From Phorcus lineatus (Eukaryota; Mollusca; Gastropoda; Trochida; Trochidae), in contig OV121086.1 in NCBI GenBank assembly GCA_921293015.1, positions 25,530,254-25,594,253 of the forward strand: DNA of 64,000 nucleotides, read 5' to 3'. This document shows, one piece after another, positions 1 to 12,579 of the stretch. The stretch's first letter is position 1. The number at the start of each line of letters is the position of its first letter. The notes beneath the pieces were generated by a model. It had not been told where the DNA came from. It saw nothing but the letters and a program-made list of their open reading frames with translations, and did not search any database. The position numbers and the translations under genes were made by a program.

Positions 1-219
1 ATCTTAATATTTCCGATATCGTAGTTCATGCGGATTTATTGTACCGTAACATTAAATACTTCCGGTCTTTAAAAATCAACCTTACTACCTGAATACGTAA
101 ATATTCGTTAAATAACTTACGAGGTAGATTATTTGAGTGAGGTTCTTGAATAATATCGAGAGATATGCAGTATCTGTGCATTCGTTGTGTTAAAGAAATA
201 TTGGTGTGCACTAGTGCGT
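1..219. repeat. Foldback element, right arm (left part outside window)
   Basis: This stretch matches the right arm of the complete foldback element at 62632-63929 almost base for base. It ends with the same terminus (ACTAGTGCGT) followed by TTAA at 220-223, the expected target site. The rest of the copy lies left of the window. No protein is encoded; short open frames here are by-products of the repeat. Confidence 0.85.
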
Positions 220-223
220 TTAA

Positions 224-584
224 AGCATTCAAACTTGTAATCATGTTTAAAACAACAACAAAATGGCCAAAGAGAATTTTATTTCTATAACCGGAGTACT
301 TTAGTTTTAGGAAATCATCATTTAACTGCTATTGATTTATATATTACTATGCAAAATTAGCATAGAGTTAGTAATGTTTCTGCTACATTCTTTGTCATGG
401 CAATATAGAAAATGAGCCTGAAAAATAAACCAATTGGCTCTTTAGCTCATCAGACTTCATGTAACATAATACAAAGACTGTCACAGGTTCACCTAAAATT
501 GATAATACTCCCATAAGCCAAATAATCTGTACAATAGATTTAAGCATTCTAGACCTTTTGTTTTTGGAAAAGTAAATGCCATAC
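224..584. other. Non-coding, no gene recognised
   Basis: Between the foldback arm and the transmembrane exon of the minus-strand receptor gene I see no exon, RNA gene or clear repeat. It is probably intron of that gene, since its cytoplasmic exons must lie further left, outside the window. Confidence 0.5.
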
Positions 585-707
585 CTTCAAAACTTCTCCA
601 GCAGCGTACACCTGCAGCCAGCACCATCAACAGCACACACACCACCAGTGCCACTGTGTGCTGGGAGGGGGGTGCTTGGACTCCTCTTCTCAGGTTGGAT
701 CCACTGT
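585..707 (-). CDS. Gene 2 transmembrane exon
   Basis: The 123-bp exon encodes a Ser/Pro/Gln stalk followed by a hydrophobic run beginning VALVVCVLLMVLAAG, then Arg/Cys/Trp. Acceptor is CACCAG and donor GTATGG on the minus strand, phase 1 to 1, as in the transmembrane exon of gene 1. A donor just after the helix (GTGTAC) is an alternative in the same phase. A near acceptor (TTCCCAG) would break the phase. Confidence 0.6.
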
Positions 708-3700
708 CTGGTGCCTGGGAAGTGAGTATGAACTCCCCAGTTTGGTTTGGGGTCAAGATGACAGGGACAGTCTTGTTGGGGGAATCTGGAAGTCATGAAC
801 TTCACTATCACACCAGTCTGTATCTGCTTACACATGTACAGGGCTTAGTGTTTGGACACTACTCATGGCACCAAAGGGAATACAATTTATCTTTAAAAAT
901 ATGACAACAAAATAATCTTCTGATGAGTAGAAACATTCTTCAATTCTAAACCAATTGTGTTGTAAATTCCCTTTTAAACAAATCGTAATATTTTGATTGA
1001 CTTACAGTTCTTTGGAGCAAATGGATAAAGAGTTTTGCTGATGAAAAATCCTAGGTGTAGAGTTTAGAGTATTGGAACATTAAGCCCTGGTTGACTCTGG
1101 GAGGTCATCGTAACAAAGTTGAACTACACACAAGCCAAGCTTCCTGACAGCCATAGTATAGCAGGGACAGCAACAGCTAAACTTGACCCACAGTTGCCGG
1201 TCCATCGTTCATGAGGTGTTATCGTCCTTATTGAATCAAGGTGCTTACAGGAAACCTCCCATTGATATTTCAACCTGCGCCATTTTATCAGCCATTCTGA
1301 CTCCGTGTTCCCGGACCAAGACCAAGATGTCCTTATCAAACTCAAGCTTTACCCTTGCGTTTCACAAAGCTAACATCTTTCTAAATTCGTTGAGATAAAT
1401 GACTAGCTGATTGTGTTATTGTTTCAATTATGTTACCAAGGAAATCACTAAAAATGTAGTACATATTCATCTTGGGATCACGCTTGACCTGTGTATGAAG
1501 TTTATTGAGGAGCATAATGCAAGAATAGTCGGGAACAGATATATTGGCTGATAGAGTCACAATCAATATTTCATTTAATTCATTTACTTGCATTAATTAT
1601 GCTAGCCACAGACAGACAATACAAACAGCACATCTACATTTCATAGTGAATGAATGAGTCAACTTTATTTGCATGAAAACAATTAGTGTGTGAGCTATGA
1701 GTAAGACCCAAATTGTGGGAAACAATTAGAAAATGTGCATACATTCCCCAAAATTTTGTTTCCAACAATCTGAAGGCACATAAAATACATATACACATTA
1801 CCTTGCCCATGATAATGATTTGTATGAAGTCAATTCTTATGGATATACAATTTCTTTATTTTGGGAAGGCTAGATACTAATGACGTTTTCAAGCATTTAT
1901 ATCCATAAAATTGACTTCATCATTCTTCATCAACTTTACTTCAAGAATGCCCATTACAGAAATCAAACAAAATTAGATTTTCGATGATTACCGACTCAAT
2001 CATAGTAGAGGCACATCTACACATCTTGGTGATTAAATATTTCAAGTATTTTATATTCCAACAAGTAGTGTGGGAGGAACGGAGAAACATTGCACAAATT
2101 AGGGACTGAAAGATGTCATTACAACAAATAGTATATCAGTTATGAACGGAACAAAAAGTATGAGGGTTTGACAGACCGACGCGCTGACCGCCATATACCA
2201 TGATTACTTTGTAGCAGTTATGAAAAGTTAGAAGACTGTACAAACCTGTCAAGATTTGTTACAATCCAACAAATAGTATCTAAGTTATGAGCAGAACAGG
2301 GGTGGACAGACAGACAGACGCGATTACCGTTTGAAGAAGACTACAGACCTGTATGCAGGAGAAGTGCAGGGCTTGTCTTGTATCTCCGTCTACAACGTTT
2401 GCACACTGCTCCAACCTGCACACACCGTTCTTATGAAGCAGCAAATTGAACAATAAACTAATAAGAATACTATTTCCTAACTTATTCTGTAAAGTTAATG
2501 AATGAGTTCAGTGGGATTTAACAGGTTAACAATATTTCAGTTGTTAAACACGTGGATGAAATTATTCAAAAGAGAGTAGACAGATAGGATCAGGGAAAAA
2601 AGGGATCGAAAGAATGAGGATAAAGGCGCAAAGTGAGGGGAAGACAACAGGTTTCAAACGACTCAAATTTGATCTGGCTTTTACCCTTCGACTAGTCCAC
2701 CCAGGACCTTTTTTCAAAGTTTGTATGGTACACACCTATTAATAGCATGTATAAGCTCTGGCTAGCATTTCTCCGAGGGTCTCTGAGGCACACAAAGCTC
2801 CACACTGTTGGTACCGAGTCAAGTGGTGTTTTTGTTACAAAGTCTCTTATACTGACACAGTATTAGCAGGATAGTCCGGACACCGATAATCCAAACTTCA
2901 CATTGATGCCCCCCCCATCCCCCAAAAGCATCTCATCCAACTTGTTTTGGTACAAGCGGAATATCATTATCAGATCATTATTGCAAAATCTACAAAGACA
3001 CGTTCATATTCTTTTGTTTTTTTTAATATACTGAAATAATTGAGATAACCGAAATAAATCGCCAGGCTGACATTCATTTGAGGTTAAGTATGATACTTCT
3101 TTGATTATAAAGAGGCTCTCTTCACGGTTATTTTTTCATGAATAATCTGCAATGTATTTGAACCTGAAGTAGTGTGAGATACTTATATTGTACTAAAAGA
3201 ATGAAGAACTTATATTTTACATACCATTGCTTTAATAGATTCTGATGAATAGTTCCACTCCACGTGCAGCTCTTTGGTACTGGTAGTCTGCAACTTAAAC
3301 ACAGAAGCGTTCACTAGAGCTGCCCTTAATGTCATTCAGGCTGAAAACATCTAATGGAACTAATTACCCATGTGCAAATACACAAATTAGAAATCAGTAT
3401 TTATTATCCACCGCCACAACAAAGTGACCATTGGCTAGAGAAATGACCTCTGTCCATGAGAGTCTTTCTGTTCCGTAAGGTATAGAGGCTTCCTACTTGA
3501 AACGATCATCATGCGGTATGGTACCTTCTGCATTTAACCTTTTTTTTTTCCGAACAAGAATGGTGGACCAAATATCAGCTATGTCATATATTATCTGTTT
3601 ATCTAATCACTTTATTCACTAGATAGAATAAAAAACCTTGATCAGAATGTGAGGAGCTAGGTGGAAGGGCGGCTGAACCACAGGCGCCCTGATTGAGACA

Positions 3701-5718
3701 ACATAGATGGACCTAATTAGCAAAATGAAGTACCACAAAGAATAACAAGGTTTAAACTCCTATTCACTGAATGCTTTGGGCAAACCGGCTGCTGAAATGG
3801 ACACTGGGAACATAGAGTAAAACTAGACAATTAGATTTAAGTGTAAGATTTTCTCTGACACGTGTCAATGACCTCATTCTGCTCTGAGCTGCTGGTGTTT
3901 CTGTCAATCAGTTACAATGCATATTGTTGTATAGTTAACATATGCACAGAAAGCCATTACAAACACAAGACAAGTTTAAAAGGATATGGATGTTAACTTA
4001 TTGTAACAAAGATAGAGGAACATCAAATCTATTTGAAAAGCAATAAATGATAATGTCTTTTCAACAACTTAAAGCGCTAATGTCAGAGATTCTTAGAACT
4101 TCACATTGGTCAATTGGATTCAGTATCATCTTTGTCCAAGGTTTTAACTGCCACAACGTGAATTTGAATGTGGTGGCCCGATTTGAGGTTAGCCATTAAA
4201 AATGTTTCCCCCATAAACTGTTGGATTGTTTTTTTTCTGGATATCCTGAAAGCCTTTGACATAATTATTATGTAAGTCTTTTGTTAACTTGCAGTGTCGT
4301 GACCGGAATTGTCATGGACACCATGTCACGCCAGCAATGGGAGTAACACGGGATGAAGTATTCTGTTCAAAACTATAAGTTGAAAAAAAAGAAAAAAGGA
4401 CTGGGAGTTGATGTTCATTGCTCTTAATGGCGCGTTGCCACCAGCTCAACATATGTATCCCTTTTCTGAATGCAGTTATGTGCAAACGTGTTGACGTCGC
4501 CGTCAGAGAATTAAGTGTCATCCATTAAGAATAGGAGGCTGAATAGGAAGTAAAGTTTCTTAGTTATAACGCCTTCAGACTTGGGTCAGAACTTATGAAA
4601 ATATTTACAATGAAGTTCATGAAAATTACGAGGGGAAGTCAATAAGTTCATGGATATAAAAAGATAGGATCCCATCGATGAATCAACGATAACGTAACCA
4701 AAAGGGCATTTAAGTTATTGTGATCAGCATGGTAGCTGTCCAAGAGCTAACGACTGGAATCAACTCTCTGGTGTCGATCTTCTGCATTTAATTTTCTTGG
4801 CACCCAATGTGCAAGTGCTCATGAATCATGGTGCAAACACTTCCATGAGAAATGCCACACTCTGAAGATATCTCGTCCACCTTTATTCTACGGTTGTACC
4901 CGCGCAACCATATATTCTATAATGGCTTTAACAGGCCTTCTGACCATGGGTCATCGTCCAAGGAGCTGCGACCTCGCTTAAACTCAGCTGATCATTTTGA
5001 AACAGTAGAATATTGAGAGGCCTCTTTCAAATACACATTAGTCATACGTTGCTGTATTTCGGTCGCATTCCTTCGTGAGAAACTCGATTACCGCAAATGC
5101 TCATTTTTATAACTTTCCGTGATTACAGGAGGGTGCCTGTGTTCAACAGGCTGTAAATCTCAAGTAAATGGTCACGAAGGGTTGTTAATGTCTTTAAACT
5201 TTCGACAGAAGGCCTATCTCAATAATGACATAAATTATGATGTCTACAGGGGTGTATCAATACTCACTTCTATGAACTTATTGACTTCCTTTCATAGTAT
5301 TTGAGTTTATCGGGTTTTAGAAATGGGTATAAACAATATCTCATCATGGATAGGTTTTATCAACTGCTGTGACTGTTTTATGGATCACGATCCTTTTTTG
5401 CTTGTACAAACATTCAATCATCAACATATTTTACTCAAACCATTTTGTTGCCGAATTTGAAAGTACGAAAAGTGAAGGATGCATTTCAGTATGCTATGTT
5501 TGATAGATAAGAGATCAAAAAGCAAAACGGATTACATGTTTCCTGGTTATAACTTTACGGAAGCATTGTTGATGTTGACTGTCGAAGATGCCCACTAGAA
5601 GATCCTTCAAGGAATAGAAGGGGTGCCACGTGACGCGTACAGTTGTGTGTTCTTGTGTCACGGTGACTCTCTCGGGGCTCCAGCAGTAGCACGGCTCTGT
5701 ATCGCCCCTGGACCCCGA
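585..5718 (-). CDS. IL-17-receptor-like gene 2, partial (exons 5536-5718, 3225-3293, 2349-2415, 585-707)
   Basis: Second receptor gene, read leftwards. Four exons align with the second extracellular module and transmembrane exon of gene 1 (30667-59056): a CxCWSP / VxVxW exon, a short beta-strand exon, a VGxxCxxC exon and a transmembrane exon. Lengths are close to gene 1 (183/206, 69/72, 67/82, 123/126 bp) and the phases agree (0-0, 0-1, 1-1). By analogy it would be a type I membrane receptor of the IL-17R/SEFIR group, but its cytoplasmic domain is off the window, so this rests on homology to gene 1. Exons upstream of 5718 (signal peptide, any first module) were not found. Introns carry a mariner remnant and hairpins. 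It could be a pseudogene, but the four exons contain no stop or frameshift. Confidence 0.6.
708..2348. other. Intron of gene 2; hairpin and short duplication
   Basis: No exon is supported. It holds a hairpin (1824-1847 pairs with 1898-1920) and, at 2122-2146 and 2267-2291, two similar copies of a motif containing CAACAAATAGTAT, each followed by a GACAGAC-rich run. Open frames around 1124-1398 on both strands have no recognisable family. Confidence 0.4.
1824..1920. repeat. Short hairpin (MITE-like)
   Basis: Arms of about 24 bp (1824-1847 and 1898-1920) are near-perfect inverted repeats containing GAAGTCAATT / AATTGACTTC, around a loop of about 50 bp. Probably a tiny non-autonomous element or remnant. 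Confidence 0.6.
2349..2415 (-). CDS. Gene 2 exon, VGxxCxxC type
   Basis: A 67-bp exon (phase 0 to 1) between GTGTGCAG and GTCTGT on the minus strand. It begins VGAVCKRCRRRY and matches gene 1 exon 56148-56229 (VGSTGCASCMRYRE) in the spacing of Cys and Arg/Tyr. Confidence 0.6.
2416..3224. other. Intron of gene 2, nothing recognised
   Basis: AT-rich DNA without convincing exon or repeat; a C-run at 2907-2925 is the only simple sequence. Confidence 0.4.
3225..3293 (-). CDS. Gene 2 exon, beta-strand type
   Basis: A 69-bp exon, phase 0 to 0, between TGTTTAAG and GTATGT on the minus strand. It encodes 23 residues including LHVEWNYSS (with an N-glycosylation site). Position, length and phase match gene 1 exons 55757-55828 and 45356-45430. 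Confidence 0.6.
3294..4628. other. Intron of gene 2, nothing recognised
   Basis: No exon, RNA or repeat that I can name. A T-run lies near 3540. The short minus-strand frame at 4312-4521 shows no family features. Confidence 0.35.
4629..5294 (-). mobile_element. Internally deleted mariner element
   Basis: Terminal inverted repeats (CGAGGGGAAGTCAAT at the left, its near complement at the right) are flanked by TA on both sides (4627-4628, 5295-5296), the Tc1/mariner target duplication. Total length is 666 bp, about half that of a full mariner, so most of the catalytic region is missing. Confidence 0.8.
4663..5103 (-). pseudogene. Mariner transposase remnant
   Basis: Read on the minus strand across several stops and frame changes, this shows the N-terminal half of a mariner transposase: a segment like EFLTKE, a GRSSLDDDP-like linker, VKAIIE, KVDEI, ISHGSV, then WVPRKLNAEDRHQR, the signature that links the HTH domain to the catalytic core. 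The DD34D core is largely deleted. Not functional. Confidence 0.75.
5536..5718 (-). CDS. Gene 2 exon, CxCWSP module
   Basis: A 183-bp open exon after TTATTTCAG and before GTAATC (minus strand), phase 0 to 0. It encodes CYCWSPERVTV, then VRVTW and LLVGIF. It aligns with gene 1 exon 53931-54136 (CTCWTPDIV, VEVEW, LKVGVV). The upstream exon was not found. An alternative acceptor inside the exon would give phase 1 as in gene 1. Confidence 0.7.
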
Positions 5719-7330
5719 CTGAAATAACACATTCGTTATCATTTACTCAATCTATATTCACTGAAAACATATATTTCAAATGCGTATTATGCACCATTTC
5801 TTGACATCAACTGTAGGATACTAATAAATTCAGATAGGGTACCTTTGAGTTCATTGTTGCATATAGGTGTAAAAATTAAAAAGGGAATACATTTGGATAT
5901 TGATAATATTTTTGTGGAATATATAAAGGTTTATTTTGGAAGTTTTGTATTCCCCGAGCGAGAGCGAGAGTTATTCACCGTAAAAGCAATATGACTCAAT
6001 TCCGAGTGTAATATTTTCTCTATTACCGATGTATGTCCATCCTAGGGTGTTTGGTTATTGTTGTATGGTCCCAGGGCACTCTCAGAGTTAAAAATAATAG
6101 AATATTCAAGAAAACGGCTTGCTTCCTTTGCGACTGTTCTCTACAGTGACTTTACGAACAATGGTGTTGTGACGACAAGGAAATACGGTAACTTCTGCTG
6201 AAACAATTGTTGCTAGGCAACAGTGATATGTACACATGTTCTCATATTGAAATTTATGTCATCACCTATGATTAACCAAATGGGTAATAAAGAGCTTATT
6301 ACCCTTTTTGTGTATCATAAGCGGTGACCATTGTTCATGACGTCACTGTAGCTGACCATCACAAGGGAATGAGGTCGTTTTCTGAATATTTCCATGCGTT
6401 TGAAATGGAATAGGATCGGGGATACAGATATTATTACCATCTGAAGTGTGTCTTATGACATTCAAGTTCTGGAGGCTCTAGCTCGGGTAATTTACACACG
6501 TTTTGTAAAGGTCATATGACACACTTCCTCGGGTAATAATCTCTCTTCTCCCATCACAATTTGGTTGTATGATTTATAGAAGTCCCTCGAAATAACCTGT
6601 CACCGACCAGTCTCTATGGGTAAGTAATGGCTTGCTTCGCGAAATCTAAGGTATTGTTAACATTATTACGTTACGAAATCTTTTTACTAAATAGCTGTAG
6701 TACTGCAGTCAATCTTTTCTCTCCAGTTTTGGTAAAACTGGTCAGAAAGAATCTGACAATTCAAACTCTGGAGATTAGCCAAGGTGTAGGGTACAGTGAA
6801 GGGTTAACAAGTACTTTACAATCTTTATACAAACTATCCATGGAAATCGTTTTGGATAGTATTGCTCTTTGGTCAAAATACAATTATACATGTTTTCCGT
6901 ACATAGTACATGTTTACATGTTGAGTTCAACCCAGTTCACTATAGGGGGGGCATATTTTCAGAGACAGGTAATATCCTCACTGATTACATAATCCTGAAC
7001 TTGTCACGTGGCATTTGCACGTGCATTAAACGTAGAGGGGTCATCTCAAAATTGTCTGTCTACTTACCGTCTATTTACACATTACAAAATAAAACTAATT
7101 AGTGCAGAGTCAAGAATCGGCTCACCGCCAGACATCTCGTCATTGAATTTGAATATCTAAAGAGAATATGGTCATCTGACTTTGTATACTATATTTATTC
7201 ATATGCTGTAATTCACACTCTTCTCTTAGATTTTATTCATGCAAATCCTTCACATCATTAACTTTGATTCAAACATGTATATGCGCTTTGACCATGCACC
7301 TTATGTATGGATATAGCGCTTTATAATTAT
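5719..7330. other. Non-coding, hairpins
   Basis: Contains a palindrome (GGGTAATAA at 6282 with TTATTACCC at 6296) and a 17-bp inverted repeat (6443-6459 with 6511-6527, GAAGTGTGTC...). Both look like MITE debris. An open frame at 6627-6992 has no family resemblance and starts without support. Upstream exons of gene 2 may hide here. Confidence 0.4.
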
Positions 7331-8357
7331 TAAGGATTCAGCAATTTTGCTGAATCCTTATTGTTATTGGCGTGTTTTATTTATTTTTTTTTTTCCACCG
7401 ATTTTGTGGACACGATTTAGCCCAAACCGCTAAAGCTACAACAGCCAAACTTCGCAGTCTGGTAGAACTTCATGAGAAGGGGTTCTAATAAGCTTTTGGG
7501 CTTAATCGGATTAAGCGTTAAAGGCACAGTACCACTCAAATTTTCAAAAATTAACATGGGATTTTTTTTCAAAATGCACTTAGAGACCTGAAACTTTTTT
7601 TAAACGATAGGCAATTACATTTGGAGCAAAAAAGTAAATCATGGCGACTTCGTAGCTTGCATACTTACGCCGCCATATTACTTTTTTTGACTTTTTGAAG
7701 TTTCCGGACCCCATGTACCTTTGAGAATCTTCTCCTCCGAAGATACTAGCATCTCAGAGCTGAAAGTTACATATGTTGTAGCTGAAGTACTGAGGAGAAA
7801 AAGTTAGTGAAATTTTTGCTCAAACTTTAATACTTTTTACTCAGCAACCCTTCGAAGTCGGGCGACTTAGCACATGTGAGCATGTTCAAGGGGCGATAAC
7901 TCAAAAAGTTAGACTCACAACTGCACCATTTTCTCAGGAATGTGAAACCACTATGGGCACTTTACAAATCAATAAAAACATTGGTCGCGAACAGTCATTT
8001 CCGTTCACAATAATCGATCAAAATCGGGAAAAATACCTTTTTCAAAATTAACATGGGGTAATTTTTCAAACTTGACTTAGAGACTTGCAACTTGTTTTGA
8101 AAGAAGCGTAATATCAATTCAAACAAAAAAGTAAATCATGACGAATTCGTATGTGTCATGGTTTTTTAGCATTATCAACTTCTTTGCAATAATCGCAGTT
8201 TGGGAATGAGACTTGGTCACATGAAACCTGCTGCTGTGGACTGATGCGTGAGCCAATCTTCATGAAACTTTCAGGGTTGATTGCTAACATGACTATGTTT
8301 GTACTAAATGTGCTTTTACAGCGCTGAATCCTGTCGTTGTCGCTTGCGACTATATTT
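7331..8357 (+). mobile_element. Helentron/HINE-like non-autonomous element, copy A
   Basis: The 5' end carries a 28-bp palindrome (AAGGATTCAGCA...TGCTGAATCCTT). The 3' end repeats GCTGAATCC and finishes with the hairpin GTCGC-TT-GCGAC. An inverted second copy at 35175-36926 shares both ends, which defines the boundaries. A segment at about 7537-7655 is repeated inside at 8040-8155. Short subterminal inverted repeats plus a 3' hairpin recall Helentron-associated elements; that class is inference. No coding capacity. Confidence 0.65.
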
Positions 8358-9836
8358 ATTATTATAATTGTTGTTGTTGTTGTTATTATTGTTATTATTT
8401 TGTTATTTCATTTGTTTACAAGGTCTGTAGCTCTATTAGGAAAATACAAGACTTGTTTAGGTGTCTTACGCGTTATTTTTGCTGTATTTATTTTACAATT
8501 TCATGTCTTTATTTCTATATCCTTATAAGACAGTTTTAGATTTATGTTGTTCGAAAAATGCAAGGTAGCCCTTCCCGCATAATTTTTCCTCCTTTAAAAC
8601 CAACTTAATCAATGTCTTGCATTCATAATTAGCAGTTTCTATGTAGGTAGTGATGTTTTGAGTAGATAGTAGATAAGTATATTGTCTGGTTTACAGTTAA
8701 AACGAAATGAACACAAAATTGCATTTTTCTAGTCATTCCGACAATACTTTAATTGGCATTTTGAAAAACTTTACATATAGATTTTCAATAAGTTAGTTTT
8801 TCGTATCCCATAGCCTACCTTATGTTAGAGTAGCAAGTATCAAAAACTGATAATAGGCGACCAGTGGTAGGCCAGTATTGCGTGATCAATACATCAGTAA
8901 ATACAATAGCGGAGGTCTGTCTCCCTCTCGTGTGACTTTCGTGTAATGAATATAGCTTCGATACGTTTCAGGTTACATATGATTAGTAGATATGCACAGA
9001 AATGAATTCAAAATGAATTTAAAAAATCAAATAAACGACATTGAATATCGAACAACAACCTTATAATTATGAGTAGTTGTGGAAGTCACACGCCCCACTC
9101 AGACTTATTGTATATTTACTACATCGACTATAAAACCTCTTCTCTTAGAATTCAATGTCAAAATGACGTTCGAGTTAACAACATGCGTCAGCTACGTTAT
9201 CGATCATGATAGATAGAATATGAGCTTAGACCTTCAAATCGTGATGAAGCTTCTTAGCGTTGTCATCTATAGCCAGTACTTTTTGACGTAAACAATTAAC
9301 AACGTTGATAAGGTTCGGCATATATTCCAACAAAACACTGATTGTCAATGAAATCATTTCATGATAAATTAGGGTTTTTACATTTTATTTTAGAGTACAC
9401 AGAAAAAGCTGTAGCTACAGTATCAACTGGCGAGGAATAACGTACATGCATGTGTATTTAATCAATCAAGTTGTGTAGGCTACAAAAATTAGTTCTCCGG
9501 GTAATCAATAAAGATGGGGAACAACTATGGTTACTTGCACCTCAGAATACCGATATGATAACTCGAGCTGCTGTAGTGCTTTCACGAAGCGAGTGTGGAT
9601 TGTTGCATTACCTGTGCGGTACAAAGCGAGGGTAAGACATATTAAATTTTTACGAGATTCGTAAAGTCTGTTGGCCCAATGTTTAGTATGATAATTTCTT
9701 TACAACCAATTGTATTATCTTTATGTCCCATTCATTTACTTTTACACCGTCTTTTTTATATTATAAATACTAACTATCTGAAGGATGTTCAGCTGGGTCG
9801 ATTCCCTCAGAGAAAAGACGCCAAACACAATTATCA
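8358..9836. other. Non-coding, nothing recognised
   Basis: Begins with a T/G/A-rich simple repeat (8357-8402, runs of TTG and TTA). The rest is AT-rich without supportable features. Confidence 0.4.
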
Positions 9837-9840
9837 TTAA

Positions 9841-10418
9841 AGTCATAGTCTCATTTTTGTAAGGCAACTAAACTGAACTAATTATTCTTCACGAACAAAA
9901 TCTGATCACTAACACAAATATTTCCTGTCGCATTTGCAAAGATTTTCATTTTTATGCCCGTTTCACAGTTTTGGATGAAGCAGCTTATTGGCGTATGCCG
10001 TTTCAGACCGATGAGGTACCGAATCAAGTGCAATCCCATCGCGAGTACGAAACACCGGAAATCTAGTCATCGCAGCGCCGATACTTATGACAGACGCATT
10101 CTTCACTGAGTTTACCACCTTTTTGTTATTTCTGTATTTGAAAAAGCGTAAGCTATTAGCTATTTTCATTGGATATTCAGCTGGGACATTTTATGTGTTC
10201 TTCGTCACGGCCTTAGCGAAATGACGTGGTAAGGACTAACGCTCGCTAAAAACATAATATTCGGATAGGGTAGGGTAGTTTGAACTTCATTATTGAGGGT
10301 TAGAATGCCTGCAGAGTTCTAAAAATTGTTGGAAACGTCAGGGGAAAGATTTCTGTGAGTGGTGAACTATTTGTCCGGCATTTATTACAATTTGCCTTGC
10401 AAAAGTGAGACTATGACT
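9841..10418. mobile_element. 578-bp MITE with TTAA target duplication
   Basis: Terminal inverted repeats of about 29 bp (AGTCATAGTCTCA... and ...TGAGACTATGACT) are bounded on both sides by TTAA (9837-9840, 10419-10422). TTAA duplications are typical of piggyBac-group elements. No transposase is present; a small minus-strand frame at 9963-10169 has no recognisable domain. Confidence 0.75.
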
Positions 10419-10422
10419 TTAA

Positions 10423-12052
10423 ATCCTGGTCAAAGTAATTCATTTTTCATTCACAGCCTTATAGCAACTTCAATCAAATCTTGTCATGTCCAAGAATCTT
10501 GGACATAGCCTTGCGCTGGCTAAGAAATCAATAAAGCGTAGCATGATCATAATTACTGAAGGGTCTTTTTTGAATTTCTGTATTAACTAAGTGTTTATAT
10601 CTACGATGTCATCCAACATCAAATCTCTAAATTCAAATTCTTGGCTACATGGTGATATTTTTTTCATAGTTTTGACTTGAATATTGACGTTGCCATCGCT
10701 AAACCAAATACCCATGTTCTGCCTAGTCCCTTTGATCATGTAACAGGTCATTTTTTGACGATTTCCCCATTTTTAGATGTCTTGAAAAGCGATAATTGTA
10801 TGTTTTACAAACCCATTCAACATCGATTCCCAAACTAGATATACTTGTCAATAGAATATGATTAACAGCTACAGTTTGTGTTGAAAAAAAACCAAAAATG
10901 GTATACTTTGAAACAATAAGTAAGAAATCTCCCTTAATCACTTAGCAATGGCCAGTTAGGTCATTCTGAGTTGATAGTGGACTAATGAGTTACAGAACCC
11001 TGTATGCTGGATAATTATATAAAGGAACAAGTAATTGTCACCGTCTGACCTCCATTGCATTTTCAAAACAAAGACCTCAAGCGACGAGAAACACGCGAAG
11101 ACAAAGGAGGTAGAAATATAGTTTTACTAGTTATGTGATTGTTTAAGATCCTGCTTGAATGACTAGAGTTTCAAAGACAACAACAATAAACCTTTCAAAC
11201 AACCTCTTTGATCCACTATTTCTTTCATTAGATCTTGGTAAACAACTTGTAACAACAGTTGCATAATTCACATGAACTATGTGTTTTTCAGTTTAATGAC
11301 GTTTTAAATTGAATCGCATTTAATTTAGTTAAACATTAAACAAAGTATATTTGCTATTATCGGTTTAAGTAAACAAGACCAAAGATTGTCGCCTTGTCAT
11401 TAGGCGGGGAAGAGATAGGCTATAGTATATCAAATGTAACACCTTACATGTACCGGCTCGTTTACCATGCATGCTTCTGTCATTTTTCTCCCATTTTGAC
11501 CCCTTGGAAAATGTAGTTGTCAGGGTGTTGAAAAATGAATGATTCAATAGAATTCATTCACCATCATTGAAGTGTACAAACAAATTGGATTCAGCAAAAG
11601 ATGCCTTAACAACTATAGGAAAAGACTTGTGTTCAACATAGACACAGACATGCAGAAAGGACCATATTCTAAGACAGATAATTCCTTTTTGGAATCCGGT
11701 CTGCTGACGCTAAGACTAACAAAAAGGCAGTGCATTAAAGACCAGATACCAGAAGTCAGCTCTTGGACTTGTGATGACTGGGAAGGGACTTCATTGGTAC
11801 CTAGGGTGTAAAAACGAAATTTAAAAAAAAGCACCCAACGCTGCTTGTTTTAGCCACAGTTTTCATTGGGAATGACTATCCTTAACAACGATGACTCCAA
11901 ACGTAATGTTTGAATGGTTATCTACTGTCTTACCAGCATTGCTATTATCTGATAACAAATGAAATTTTGTTAAAACTCAATTACCTTTATTCAGATTTAA
12001 GTTTGAAGATATTAGATGAGAACTCTTCTGTATTGATGTTTTGCATTTTCTG
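10423..12052. other. Non-coding, nothing recognised
   Basis: Holds a near-perfect short palindrome at 10486-10506 (GTCCAAG...CTTGGAC). No exon or RNA is supportable. Confidence 0.4.
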
Positions 12053-12579
12053 TTCAAATTGGCCGTGTTAAAGCATGCGCGAATATAGGCGAGTTAGTTT
12101 ACTATCGATGCAATGAAATCCATATAATCCTTACAATTGACTTGTAATCAACAAAATAACAACAGAAGAAAAAATAATGGCCAGCTGTTTACAAAATTGA
12201 ATATATATGGATGCTTATAACCTGCTGAACTAAAAATAAATTTACCTAGATTCTGAACAGAGAACATACAATAAAATCTAGTAACTTTACCAAATGCATT
12301 AACATAGTAATAATCATTGCCGTTGGATTAACTAGAGCAATTCCCGTGTTTGCTTTTTGGCTGTGAGCGAAGTTTGAATATTTCCAAATTCGTATAGTTT
12401 ATGCGGATTTATGGCAAGGTTACATGTACTAGTTTCGTTCTTTTAGTAAATATATATAACCCGAATATGTATACATTTACTGAATAACGTATAAAGTAGA
12501 TTACCTGCACGCGGATCATTAGTCATGACGAGAGATGTGCTTTCTTTGTATTTACGAAATATTTGTGTGTGCGTGTATC
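12053..12579. repeat. Diverged foldback arm
   Basis: Follows the right arm of the foldback at 63312-63929 from the AATTGGC segment through ATCGATGCA, TTACAATTGAC and TGCGGATTTA to a terminus followed by TTTAA, with many substitutions and some indels. An old, partial copy of the same family. Confidence 0.65.

Noticed and set aside
1124..1398. Overlapping open frames on both strands in the gene 2 intron
   Set aside because: Neither matches a receptor exon or another family, and both would break the phase between neighbouring exons.
6627..6992. Open frame of 121 codons, plus strand
   Set aside because: No domain, no ATG support, composition like surrounding AT-rich DNA, no splice context.
11613..11834. 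Minus-strand frame with a good-looking acceptor, possible upstream exon of gene 2
   Set aside because: A 54-bp exon with phase 1-1 could be drawn, but its sequence resembles none of the gene 1 exons.
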